Positions 51,936 to 60,390 of a stretch of 64,000 nucleotides of DNA are shown here, piece after piece. Within the stretch, counting starts at the first letter, position 1; the number at the start of each line of letters is the position of its first letter. The notes under the pieces were generated by a model. That model was not told where the DNA came from, did not search any database, and was given only the letters and a program-made list of their open reading frames with translations. The position numbers were made by a program, and so were the translations under genes. Origin of the DNA: Neobacillus niacini. GTDB taxonomy: Bacteria; Bacillota; Bacilli; Bacillales; Cytobacillaceae. The stretch is from NCBI RefSeq assembly GCF_023715415.1, contig NZ_JAMBOB010000012.1:1-64000 (forward strand), written 5' to 3'.

Positions 51936-52307
51936 TTATCTGTGTTGATCCATAAGAATCTGATTACCATCTGGATCCTCAATCGTAAAATGTGCTGGTC
52001 CTTTAGTTGATTCATCTGCTTCAGTAAGTATTTTTATTCCTCTTTCTTTAAGCTGCTTTTGAATTTCGCGGATGTCCGTAAACGATTCAAGATTTTCAGC
52101 ATTTTGATTCCATCCAGGATTAAAAGTCAAAATGTTCTTCTCGAACATGCCTTGGAATAGTCCAATGATGCAATTTTCGTTTTTCATAATAAGCCAATTT
52201 TGATTAATATCTCCACCAAGGGCTTGAAATCCTAGGTTTTCGTAAAACTCTTTTGATACATGAATGTCCTTTACATTTAAACTAACAGAAAATGCTCCTA
52301 GATTCAT
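51936..52307 (-). CDS. VOC-family (glyoxalase/bleomycin resistance-like) protein
   Basis: A 123-residue two-repeat beta-alpha-beta-beta-beta protein: FSVSLNVKDIHVSKEFYENL at the start and GPAHFTIEDPDGNQILMDQH at the end, with the usual metal-site His and Glu positions only partly kept. The ATG at 52307 has GGAGGAG just upstream; the frame stays open to 52376 without a start signal. Substrate unknown. Monocistronic, convergent with the FAH gene. Confidence 0.88.
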   Translation of the reverse strand: MNLGAFSVSLNVKDIHVSKEFYENLGFQALGGDINQNWLIMKNENCIIGLFQGMFEKNILTFNPGWNQNAENLESFTDIREIQKQLKERGIKILTEADESTKGPAHFTIEDPDGNQILMDQHR

Positions 52308-52518
52308 AATTTTCTCCTCCAAAATATGTAATTTAGATATAAATCCAATTATAAATGAGTTATTCAAGATAAACAATATTTACCAAAGTGAGTAGTGAAG
52401 GCGATTTCATACTATTTTTTTAAAAAATTCATAAAAGTTCAAAAAATTGTAATATTTCAGGTGATTTTAACCTTTCTACTTTTTGTATAATAGAAACATA
52501 AGAAAGGTGGAGAAATAA

Positions 52519-52641
52519 ATGAGAAAACGTAATATAAGCTTTAAGAAATTAGTAGATGATAATAAGCAGGAATTAAAAAGTGATGTAAAAGCAATGGAGA
52601 GAATCGAGGCGAAAATAGATAAAAAACATTCAAAAAGATAA
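52519..52641 (+). CDS. fbpB: FbpB-family small basic protein
   Basis: A 40-residue protein, MRKRNISFKKLVDDNKQEL... ending in HSKR, rich in Lys and Arg. It matches the Fur-regulated basic protein B family of Bacillus, which helps the small RNA FsrA repress iron-rich proteins under iron limitation. AAGGTGGAG lies nine bases before the ATG, and TATAAT stands about 25 bases further up. I found no convincing Fur box, so iron control is not shown here. A terminator follows. Below the length of most gene calls, but start signal, composition and terminator agree. Confidence 0.8.
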   Translation: MRKRNISFKKLVDDNKQELKSDVKAMERIEAKIDKKHSKR

Positions 52642-52669
52642 AAATTCTATATATCTTAGTTAACAGAAG

Positions 52670-52699
52670 AGCAACCCTACTAGAAATGGTTGCTTTTTA
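52670..52699 (+). terminator. Terminator of fbpB
   Basis: AGCAACC and GGTTGCT pair around an 11-base loop, followed by five T. Confidence 0.85.
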
Positions 52700-52775
52700 T
52701 TATGATTTTAGGAGAATTATTTAGGTGAAATTGCTATACTTAATATAAAAGACTAGCAGTGGAGATGTGCAGCGT

Positions 52776-53051
52776 ATGAACTTTATTACAAAACTCTTTA
52801 CGAAGGAAAAAAAATTAAAAGTTGACTTCTGTGAAAAAAATCTAAATCGTTTTTTACCTGATGAGCTTCAAAATGAATACAGTGCATTTTTGGGTAAAAA
52901 AAATATCGAATATAAAGAGTACCATTGTCAAAGTAGATGTGAGGAATGCAAAATATCTCCTTATGCGATTGTAAATGGTGAATTTATTGCAGCTGAAAAC
53001 TCAGCGCAATTATTGGAAAAGCTTAAACATCTAGAAGGTGATAAAAAGTAG
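52776..53051 (+). CDS. DUF1450-family small protein (YuzB-like)
   Basis: A 91-residue protein with four cysteines in the family pattern: KVDFCEKNLNRFLP, CQSRCEECKISPYAIVNGEF. DUF1450 proteins have a thioredoxin-like or small metal-binding fold and no known role. The ATG at 52776 lies about 11 bases after GGAG; a GTG at 52767 is too close to that site. It precedes two tRNA genes. Confidence 0.82.
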   Translation: MNFITKLFTKEKKLKVDFCEKNLNRFLPDELQNEYSAFLGKKNIEYKEYHCQSRCEECKISPYAIVNGEFIAAENSAQLLEKLKHLEGDKK

Positions 53052-53112
53052 TTTACAACTTTTGGGCATGGTGTTATAATGTTTCATGTACTATTTGATG
53101 GGCACAATAAAT

Positions 53113-53186
53113 GCGGGTGTAGTTTAGTGGTAAAACCTCAGCCTTCCAAGCTGATGTTGTGAGTTCGATTCTCATCACCCGCTCCA
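53113..53186 (+). tRNA. tRNA-Gly (anticodon TCC)
   Basis: A 74-nt cloverleaf. Acceptor GCGGGTG pairs with CACCCGC, the anticodon loop is CTTCCAA, and CCA is encoded. Confidence 0.97.
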
Positions 53187-53197
53187 ATTCTCTAAAT

Positions 53198-53271
<74 letters not shown>

Positions 53272-53294
53272 CTTACTAAATAATTAATAATACC

Positions 53295-53327
53295 AAAAAC
53301 CGAACTTTAAAAAGTTCGGTTTTTTTG
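53295..53327 (+). terminator. Terminator of the tRNA-Gly/tRNA-Ile unit
   Basis: AAAACCGAACTTT pairs with AAAGTTCGGTTTT, followed by T run. Confidence 0.9.
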
Positions 53328-53374
53328 CGTTTCTGAGGAAAAGATATGAAAAAGTCATAAAGGGGAGTAGATAG

Positions 53375-54184
53375 ATGCCTGAGCTTCCAGAGATGGAAAA
53401 TTACCGAAGATTATTAAATCAAAAAATAGCGGGTCAAACCATTACAGAGGTACAAATCAATCGTGAGAAATCTGTTAATGTGAACACTAAGCACTTTATT
53501 AATAGTGTCACAAACCAGAAGCTCATGACAGTCAACCGTAGGGGTAAGCATTTATTATTTCAATTAGAGAATGGGCAGGTTCTCCTCTTACATTTAATGC
53601 TAGGCGGCTGGATGTATTTTGGGACGGAGGATGACAAACCGGAAAGAACGGTACAGGTTCGATTATCGTTTGGAAATCACCATCTATATTTTATTGGAAT
53701 GCGACTCGGGTATTTGCATTTATATAGTGAACAGGATGTTCAAAAAGAATTATCTTCATTGGGACCGGAGCCATTGGAGCCCCTGTTCACTTTACAGGCT
53801 TTTTTGAAATTACTTGATGAAAGAAGAGGGAAAATAAAAACAAAACTTCTCAATCAGGAGTTTATTGCGGGTATTGGGAATTGTTACTCCGATGAAATTT
53901 GTTATCATGCTGGAATTAAGACAAAACGGAGTATAGAAGACATAAGTGAGCCTGAACGAAATCAACTTTACCTATCGATGAAACATGTGCTCCTAGATGC
54001 CCTAAAGCATGGTGGATACATGGAAAATCCCTTTTTCCAAAGAGATTGTTTAACAGGGGGGTATAATAATCTTTGTCTTGTATATGACCGAGAAGGAGAG
54101 GTTTGCAAAAGATGTGGTGGCACGATTATTAAAGAAATGATTTCTTCTCGTAAAACCTTTTTCTGTTCCAATTGTCAAAAATAG
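53375..54184 (+). CDS. Fpg/Nei-family DNA glycosylase (MutM-like)
   Basis: A 269-residue base-excision repair enzyme with N-terminal MPELPEM carrying the catalytic Pro2 and Glu3. RRGKHLLFQLENG holds the conserved lysine, and the helix-two-turn-helix is around NQEFIAGIGNCYSDEICYHA. The C-terminal four-Cys zinc finger (CKRCGG ... FFCSNCQ) is present. It removes oxidised bases such as 8-oxoguanine or formamidopyrimidine and nicks the AP site. Bacillus has a canonical mutM next to polA; this copy, MPELPEMENYRR rather than MPELPEVETVR, stands alone and is probably a paralogue. AGGGGAG lies before the ATG. Confidence 0.9.
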   Translation: MPELPEMENYRRLLNQKIAGQTITEVQINREKSVNVNTKHFINSVTNQKLMTVNRRGKHLLFQLENGQVLLLHLMLGGWMYFGTEDDKPERTVQVRLSFGNHHLYFIGMRLGYLHLYSEQDVQKELSSLGPEPLEPLFTLQAFLKLLDERRGKIKTKLLNQEFIAGIGNCYSDEICYHAGIKTKRSIEDISEPERNQLYLSMKHVLLDALKHGGYMENPFFQRDCLTGGYNNLCLVYDREGEVCKRCGGTIIKEMISSRKTFFCSNCQK

Positions 54185-54187
54185 TAA

Positions 54188-54222
54188 GAATCCATCTCCT
54201 GAGATAGGATTCTTTTTTTTTG
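54188..54222 (+). terminator. Terminator after the glycosylase gene
   Basis: GAATCCATCTC and GAGATAGGATTC pair around CT, followed by eight or more T. Confidence 0.9.
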
Positions 54223-54301
54223 AAAGTTTGTTAATTTGTCAAAAATGTGTTGAACAAATTGTTCCTTATAGTGTATAAATGTAATATACTATATATTAAT
54301 A

Positions 54302-54312
54302 AGTATAACACA
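54302..54312 (-). promoter_or_regulatory. Possible CcpN operator
   Basis: The minus strand reads TGTGTTATACT, which fits the CcpN consensus TRTGHYATAYW as I recall it. It lies 53 bases before the ccpN start, suggesting self-control of the ccpN-PPDK operon. Confidence 0.45.
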
Positions 54313-54364
54313 TTTGTATTTTTATTAAAAAATATAACATGATTAAATTGAAAAGGGGGTCAAT

Positions 54365-55006
54365 GTGATTAAACTGACGAAACGCCAAGATGAAATTCTA
54401 AAGATTGTGAAGGAAAGCGGACCTATTACGGGTCAGCAAATTGCAGAAAAACTTTCCTTAACAAGAGCAGCGTTAAGACCAGACTTAGCTATCTTAACAA
54501 TGGCGGGTAATTTGGATGCCAGACCTAGAGTTGGTTATTTCTTTAATAATAACCAAGAGGTAAAGCATCAGGCAGAAAAATTTCTCATCAAAAAAGTTGC
54601 CGATTATAAAGCTCATCCAATCGTAGTGGAAAAGTCTACATCTGTATATGATGCGATTGTTCAACTATTTTTAGAAGATGTTGGTACTCTTTATGCAGTT
54701 GATAGTAACGGCTATTTAGCAGGTGTAATTTCTAGAAAAGATTTACTAAGAACAGCCATTGGCAATAAAGATTTGCAAGAATTACCTTGCAGCGTCATTA
54801 TGACCAGAATGCCTAACATTATCACAGTCACACCTGAGGAAACAATGTTAGAAGCTGCTAAAAAAATGATTACGAATCACATTGACTCCTTACCTGTAGT
54901 GAAAGAAATCAATCCGGGAAACCATACATATTTACTTGTCGGTCGGATTACAAAAACAACCATCACACGAGCATACCTAGAAATAATGGAGCAAAAATCG
55001 GTATAA
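54365..55006 (+). CDS. ccpN: Transcriptional repressor CcpN
   Basis: A 213-residue regulator. An N-terminal winged helix (KRQDEILKIVKESGPITGQQ, LSLTRAALRPDLAILTMAG) is followed by two CBS domains (IVQLFLEDVGTLYAVDSNGY and MLEAAKKMITNHIDSLPVV) that bind adenine nucleotides. In B. subtilis CcpN represses the gluconeogenic genes gapB and pckA during glycolytic growth. The GTG start has AAAAGGGGG upstream. It leads an operon with the PPDK regulator and PPDK, both tied to the same pyruvate/PEP node, which fits its role. Confidence 0.95.
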   Translation: MIKLTKRQDEILKIVKESGPITGQQIAEKLSLTRAALRPDLAILTMAGNLDARPRVGYFFNNNQEVKHQAEKFLIKKVADYKAHPIVVEKSTSVYDAIVQLFLEDVGTLYAVDSNGYLAGVISRKDLLRTAIGNKDLQELPCSVIMTRMPNIITVTPEETMLEAAKKMITNHIDSLPVVKEINPGNHTYLLVGRITKTTITRAYLEIMEQKSV

Positions 55007-55024
55007 AGGGGAGTGGCAGTAATT

Positions 55025-55840
55025 TTGGTAGAGAAGGAAGTAGTCTATGTGGTTTCGGACTCTGTTGGGGAAACAGCAGAGTTTGTTGTAAAAGCGGTAG
55101 CAACACAATTTAACGGTGGAAATGTAGAGATTCGACGAAATTCCTATGTTGATGATTTTGAAGACATTGAGGATGTCCTCATCCTAGCAAGAACAGGAAA
55201 ATCAATTATTGCCTATACGATTGTCATTCCCGTTTTGAAAGAATATTTAGATCGACGTGCAGCAGAAGAAAATATTAAGGCAGTGGACTTGCTTAGTCCA
55301 TTAATCAATGCTTTCACCACTAGTTTTAATAAAACCCCTCATCATCAGCCAGGCTTAATGAGAAAACTAGATGAAGAGTATTTTAGAAAAATAGAAGCCA
55401 TCGAATTTGCCGTTAAATATGATGATGGACGTGATCCACGAGGAATTCTCAAGGCAGATATTGTCTTAATCGGTGTTTCAAGAACCTCAAAGACACCATT
55501 ATCGATGTATTTGGCTCATAAACGCTTTAAGGTTGCCAATGTTCCGTTAGTTCCGGAGGTACCAGCACCAGAGGAATTGTTCGAGATTCCGAGAAAGAAT
55601 TGTATTGGATTGATTATTTCGCCCAATAAATTAAACGAGATTCGTGTTGAAAGGCTAAAAGCTTTAGGGTTAGGCTCTAAAGCAAGCTACGCAAGCTTCG
55701 AAAGAATTCTTGATGAGCTGGATTATGCTGAAAAAATAATGAAGCGAGTAGGCTGTCCGATTATCAATGTTTCAAATAAAGCAATCGAGGAAACAGCTGG
55801 ATTAATTTTAGAAGTGTTGAAAAAAGAGAGGAGCTTATGA
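55025..55840 (+). CDS. PPDK regulatory protein (bifunctional kinase/pyrophosphorylase, YqfL)
   Basis: A 271-residue DUF299-type regulator that phosphorylates PPDK with ADP to inactivate it and removes the phosphate with Pi to activate it. It has the opening EVVYVVSDSVGETAEFVVKA and the P-loop-like GVSRTSKTPLSMYLA, near residue 150, that marks the family. The TTG at 55025 is preferred: AAAGGGGAG lies 11 bases upstream and homologues begin a few residues before YVVSDS. A GTG at 55013 sits directly on that site. Its stop overlaps the PPDK start by four bases, so enzyme and regulator are made together. Confidence 0.93.
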   Translation: MVEKEVVYVVSDSVGETAEFVVKAVATQFNGGNVEIRRNSYVDDFEDIEDVLILARTGKSIIAYTIVIPVLKEYLDRRAAEENIKAVDLLSPLINAFTTSFNKTPHHQPGLMRKLDEEYFRKIEAIEFAVKYDDGRDPRGILKADIVLIGVSRTSKTPLSMYLAHKRFKVANVPLVPEVPAPEELFEIPRKNCIGLIISPNKLNEIRVERLKALGLGSKASYASFERILDELDYAEKIMKRVGCPIINVSNKAIEETAGLILEVLKKERSL

Positions 55841-58512
55841 AGATGGAGAAGTTTGTTTACTTGTTTCATGAAGGAAATGGAAATATGAAGGAAACGCTTG
55901 GAGGAAAAGGGGCAAACCTAGCGGAAATGACGCGGATTGGACTGCCAGTCCCTTATGGTTTTACCATTTCGACACAAGCATGTAATGCCTATTATGATGC
56001 AGGAAAAATGATTCCATCGCTCGTTGAAAGCCAAGTATTGGGAGCACTTAACACCCTAGAGGAAAAAATGGGGAAGAAACTAGGGGATGCACAAAATCCG
56101 TTACTTGTTTCTGTCCGTTCAGGTTCTGTATTTTCAATGCCAGGTATGATGGATACCGTATTAAACCTTGGAATGAATGATGAAACCGTTATTGGCATGG
56201 GAAAATTAACGAATAATCCTCGTTTTGCCTATGATTCTTACCGACGTTTTATCCAAATGTTCAGTAATGTTGTCCTTGATATCAATACGTATTATTTTGA
56301 ACAATTATTAGAAGAAACACGTGAGGAAAAGGGTTATAGTGCTGACCCAGAAATGACTGCTGAGGACTGGAAAGAAGTCATTGAAGGATATAAAGGAATT
56401 GTAAAAAAGCATACAAGAAAAGACTTCCCTCAGGATCCGAAGGAACAGCTATTTCTTGCCATTAATGCAGTGTTTGATTCTTGGAATAATCAGCGTGCGA
56501 TCGTCTACCGCCGCCTGAACAAAATTCCGGATCACCTTGGAACGGCTGTAAATATCCAAAGCATGGTATTCGGCAACATGGGCAATGATTCAGGTACTGG
56601 CGTGGCCTTTACTCGAAATCCTTCTACTGGTGAGCATGTCCTTTACGGTGAATATTTAATTAATGCGCAGGGTGAGGATGTGGTGGCAGGAATTCGTACA
56701 CCACAGCCAATTCAAACTTTAAAAGATGAGATGCCTGCAGTTTTCAAACAATTTTCAGAAACATGTAAACGCTTGGAGCAGCATTATCAAGAAATGCAGG
56801 ATATTGAATTTACAGTAGAACGCGGGCAATTATTTATTCTTCAAACGCGAAATGGTAAACGGACGGCACAAGCTGCGATTCGGATTGCCGTTGAAATGGT
56901 GGAAGAAGGAATTATAGATAAGAAAACTGCCTTGCTTCGTGTCGACCCAGATCAATTAAATCAACTGCTTCATCGCCGAATTGATGATAAATATGAGCGT
57001 ACATTATTAGCAAAAGGTCTGCCAGCATCACCAGGTGCGGCAACTGGTCAAGTTGTTTTTGATGCAGACGAAGCTGAGGATTTAGGGAATGCTGGTAAAA
57101 AGGTTATTCTTGTTCGTCCAGAAACAACCCCTGATGATATTCATGGAATTGTTGCTGCTCAAGCAATCCTTACCAGCCGAGGTGGTATGACAAGTCACGC
57201 TGCAGTTGTTGCCCGCGGTATGGGTAAAGCATGTATTTGCGGATGTGATGCGCTTAAAATTGATGTAAAAGCAAAACAATTTAAAGTGGATGAAAAGGTT
57301 ATCAACTACGGTGATGTCATCACGATTGATGGATCAACAGGGGAAATCATGCTAGGAGAAATTCCAATGATTGAGCCAGAGCTTTCAGATGAATTCCAGC
57401 TTTTGCTTGCTTGGGCTGATCAAGAACGAAAAATTGGTGTTCGAGCAAATGCTGATAATCCTGAGGATGCACAAAAAGCCTTTGAATTTGGTGCCGGTGG
57501 TATTGGATTATGCCGTACTGAGCATATGTTTATGGACTTGAAACGTATTCCAATCGTTCAAAAAATGATATTAGCTGAAACTTACAGCGAGCGTAAGGAC
57601 GCACTAGCTGAATTGCTGCCAATGCAGCAGGGTGACTTTGAAGGAATCTTTGAAGCGATGCAGGGATATCCGGTTACGATACGTTTATTGGATCCGCCTT
57701 TACATGAATTCTTACCAGATAAGGAAGAGCTGTTAGTCGAAGTGACGAAGCTGCAAATTCTTGATCCTTCCTCTCCTGAGCTGAAGAAAAAAGAGCTACT
57801 TTTGAAAAAGGTTCGCCAATTAGATGAATATAACCCAATGCTCGGACACCGCGGCTGCCGACTTGGAATGGTGTATCCTGAAATTTACGAAATGCAGGCT
57901 AAGGCGATTTTCTATGCGGCGGCTAAGCTTGCAGACAAAGGGATGGATGTTCAGCCTGAAATCATGATTCCGCTTGTTGGTCATGTTAATGAGTTGAAAC
58001 AAATGCGACAGCTTGTGATTGATGCAGCTGAAAAAGTACAGGAAGAAACAAGCAAGGAATTTGAATATACAATTGGGACAATGATAGAAATTCCACGTGC
58101 AGCGATTACAGCTGACCAAATTGCACAAGAAGCAGATTTCTTCTCTTTTGGTACAAACGATTTAACACAAACCACATTTGGTTACAGCCGTGATGATGCA
58201 GAAGGAAAATTCCTTCAGAATTATATTGAAAATAAGGTATTGCCTGAAAACCCATTTGCTGTCCTTGATCAAGACGGTGTTGGTAGATTAGTAGAAATGG
58301 GCGTAAGACTTGGCCGTGAAACAAAGCCAACGTTAAAAACTGGAATTTGTGGTGAACATGGCGGCGAGAAATCGTCCATTGATTTCTGCTACAAAACAGG
58401 ACTGGATTATGTGAGCTGTTCTCCTTACCGTGTGCCACTAGCCAGATTGGCAGCTGCACAAGCAACGATTCGTCATGATTCCAATAAAAAGGAAGTCTAT
58501 ACGACAGCCTAA
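55837..58512 (+). CDS. ppdK: Pyruvate, phosphate dikinase
   Basis: An 891-residue enzyme interconverting pyruvate + ATP + Pi and PEP + AMP + PPi. The N-terminal ATP-grasp domain has FVYLFHEGNGN and LGGKGANLAEMTRIGLPVP. The central phosphohistidine domain shows LTSRGGMTSHAAVVARGMGK, with the threonine that the regulator modifies next to the histidine. The C-terminal TIM barrel holds GLCRTEHMF and the Cys in KTGICGEHGG. Length fits the family. ATGA overlap with the upstream regulator; AGAGGAG precedes the ATG. With CcpN upstream, it likely serves gluconeogenic PEP formation. B. subtilis itself has yqfL but no PPDK of this kind (from memory). Confidence 0.97.
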   Translation: MKMEKFVYLFHEGNGNMKETLGGKGANLAEMTRIGLPVPYGFTISTQACNAYYDAGKMIPSLVESQVLGALNTLEEKMGKKLGDAQNPLLVSVRSGSVFSMPGMMDTVLNLGMNDETVIGMGKLTNNPRFAYDSYRRFIQMFSNVVLDINTYYFEQLLEETREEKGYSADPEMTAEDWKEVIEGYKGIVKKHTRKDFPQDPKEQLFLAINAVFDSWNNQRAIVYRRLNKIPDHLGTAVNIQSMVFGNMGNDSGTGVAFTRNPSTGEHVLYGEYLINAQGEDVVAGIRTPQPIQTLKDEMPAVFKQFSETCKRLEQHYQEMQDIEFTVERGQLFILQTRNGKRTAQAAIRIAVEMVEEGIIDKKTALLRVDPDQLNQLLHRRIDDKYERTLLAKGLPASPGAATGQVVFDADEAEDLGNAGKKVILVRPETTPDDIHGIVAAQAILTSRGGMTSHAAVVARGMGKACICGCDALKIDVKAKQFKVDEKVINYGDVITIDGSTGEIMLGEIPMIEPELSDEFQLLLAWADQERKIGVRANADNPEDAQKAFEFGAGGIGLCRTEHMFMDLKRIPIVQKMILAETYSERKDALAELLPMQQGDFEGIFEAMQGYPVTIRLLDPPLHEFLPDKEELLVEVTKLQILDPSSPELKKKELLLKKVRQLDEYNPMLGHRGCRLGMVYPEIYEMQAKAIFYAAAKLADKGMDVQPEIMIPLVGHVNELKQMRQLVIDAAEKVQEETSKEFEYTIGTMIEIPRAAITADQIAQEADFFSFGTNDLTQTTFGYSRDDAEGKFLQNYIENKVLPENPFAVLDQDGVGRLVEMGVRLGRETKPTLKTGICGEHGGEKSSIDFCYKTGLDYVSCSPYRVPLARLAAAQATIRHDSNKKEVYTTA

Positions 58513-58526
58513 CTTTAATACGAAAT

Positions 58527-58565
58527 GAAAAAGCATATCCACTTACGTATGGATATGCTTTTTCT
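58527..58565. terminator. Terminator after ppdK, bidirectional
   Basis: AAAAAGCATATCCA and TGGATATGCTTTTT form a 14-bp stem between convergent genes. Confidence 0.9.
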
Positions 58566-58572
58566 CTGTGAT

Positions 58573-59976
58573 TCAGGGAACAATTTCAAAAATGGTACCT
58601 TGGTTAAAATCTGTCACTTTGGATGAGCCATAAACCCCTAAATATAGTCTAGTCTGGTCTAGATTTGTTCCCAAACTAACATAAAAAGCTGATTGAGACC
58701 CAAAATCATATTCGGTTTTAATCACACTAAAATCATTTAGTTTACCAACTTGTCTTACTCTGGTATAGGCTAAAATCCCTTTTACCTGAGGTTGAGATTC
58801 TTTCCAGGCAAAATCGGTAAACACAACGCTTCCTGTTAATCCGGGGATACCATTCCCCATATAGGCTTGCACTCCTGTAAGTGCCGTTCCACTAAACTTA
58901 TCGGGTCGTGAATCTCTATGAAAATAAGTAGCTAAAGGATGAATCCGCTGCGTTGAAGTGGTAATTGCTTCATTATAATAAGCAATGATTTTCTCATCCA
59001 ATGGCGAATTCTCAGAGCAGGGTCTCATAAACGATGTAGGGAAATCACCTTCCCATCCTCGCCAGCCAAAGTTAATAAGTCCTTTTAGGTTAGTCATAGA
59101 ATTAATGAAAGAAGCTTGAACAAGCTGTGTAACCGGTATAGGTTTATATTGAATGAATGAAAAAATTGCTTCCTCCAAATCTTGGCCGACATTTCCCACG
59201 TATTTAATATATTCATGATTTAACCTTTGAAATGCAATGCCTGGTATATTCCGGACCCCTTTAGCGATTACCGTAAGTGTCTCCTGAATAGGTACGGGAA
59301 GTTCATTAAAACGTGAGACTACAGGTGGGTTAGCGATAAATGTATCCTTAGCTACGTCAATTTCAATGATTTTTCCTACTATTTCCATATTATCTTGGCT
59401 TAAATTAAATGGATCATAACCCGAGCCTCCATCTCCGGTTGTTAAAACAAGTTTTCCTGTTTCAGGGGAAAAATTTAAGCTATTGACCCCATTATGATTC
59501 ATAAAGGGTCGTCTTAAGTTAAGTAGGGTCCTTCGTTTTTGAGGCTGGCCATTCGCTTGCAATATCCATTCTTCAACTGTATCAATATGATCATATTTAG
59601 TTTCTCTATTTGTCCACTTTAAGTTTAAGGTTTGGGGATCACATGGGTTAGGCATAAAATCGTCAGAAAGGGCACCAGGACCCTGTGATCCAGTTACTGA
59701 ATAATGAAGATAAAACTGACCGTAATAATAAAAGTGGGGATGAAACGCAAGCCCTAGCAACCCCCGTTCATCATATCCACCAGAAGCACCTAATTTTATA
59801 ATCCGCGGGCGAATATCTAAAAAAGTCCTTACACCCCCGTTTCCTATGTAAAAAATCTCTCCTACCTGGGTTGCGATAAATAATCTTTCGGTTGAGTCAC
59901 CAGGTAGTATGGCTGATTTTATAACAGTGGGTAAATTTATCTTACTTACAACGGGCCGCAAACGAACGTTAACCAC
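58573..59976 (-). CDS. Glucose/sorbosone dehydrogenase-like beta-propeller protein
   Basis: A 467-residue six-bladed beta-propeller of the PQQ-dependent sugar dehydrogenase / hedgehog-interacting-protein-like group. Family segments: LLGLAFHPHFYYYGQFYLHY, HNGVNSLNFSPETGKLVLTTGDGG, FGWRGWEGDFP, and a late GSVVFTDFAW. The GTG start with GGGGTGA eight bases upstream gives a protein that opens MVNVRLRPVV with no signal peptide, although most members are secreted. Either it is cytosolic or exported in some other way. PQQ binding is not certain; many members do not use PQQ. Stands alone. Confidence 0.83.
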   Translation of the reverse strand: MVNVRLRPVVSKINLPTVIKSAILPGDSTERLFIATQVGEIFYIGNGGVRTFLDIRPRIIKLGASGGYDERGLLGLAFHPHFYYYGQFYLHYSVTGSQGPGALSDDFMPNPCDPQTLNLKWTNRETKYDHIDTVEEWILQANGQPQKRRTLLNLRRPFMNHNGVNSLNFSPETGKLVLTTGDGGSGYDPFNLSQDNMEIVGKIIEIDVAKDTFIANPPVVSRFNELPVPIQETLTVIAKGVRNIPGIAFQRLNHEYIKYVGNVGQDLEEAIFSFIQYKPIPVTQLVQASFINSMTNLKGLINFGWRGWEGDFPTSFMRPCSENSPLDEKIIAYYNEAITTSTQRIHPLATYFHRDSRPDKFSGTALTGVQAYMGNGIPGLTGSVVFTDFAWKESQPQVKGILAYTRVRQVGKLNDFSVIKTEYDFGSQSAFYVSLGTNLDQTRLYLGVYGSSKVTDFNQGTIFEIVP

Positions 59977-60129
59977 CTAACTATTCACCCCTTCTAATGG
60001 CATTTTTCCTATAAGAATATGACTAAATCTTATGCATTAGTACCAAATATGGATTCGTATGCCGCATTTTGAGATTAACGTCAGGATTATAGTAAATACT
60101 AAAAAAAACTCAAAAAAGGATTGATTATC

Positions 60130-60321
60130 GTGGGAGCCATTGAACGAAACGGATTTCGCTTTGTACCAGAATACAGTGTCAGCCACCAAAACGGGGCAAT
60201 TCATGTCTATAATAAGAATCGTTTAATTGAAGAAATCAAATTTCAGTTTTCAGGGGATTTTCCTGAACTAGATCAAATAGAAGATTTAGTGGATCAATAC
60301 TGCAATCAGCGTCAAATTTAG
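60130..60321 (+). CDS. Small conserved Bacillus protein (DUF5370-like)
   Basis: A 63-residue protein, GAIERNGFRFVPEYSVSHQN then an acidic C-terminal half (FPELDQIEDLVDQYCNQ). It resembles the DUF5370 (YbxH-type) group from memory; its function is unknown. The GTG at 60130 has AAAGGA nine bases upstream; a TTG at 60121 lies too near. A hairpin with T run follows at once. Confidence 0.65.
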   Translation: MGAIERNGFRFVPEYSVSHQNGAIHVYNKNRLIEEIKFQFSGDFPELDQIEDLVDQYCNQRQI

Positions 60322-60352
60322 AGACCGAATATTTGTTCGGTTTCTTGTTTTT
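60320..60352 (+). terminator. Terminator of the small gene
   Basis: GAGACCGAA and TTCGGTTTC pair around six bases, followed by TTGTTTTTTG. Confidence 0.75.
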
Positions 60353-60390
60353 TGATATAATAAAATTACAAAAAAATAAGGAGGGATAAT

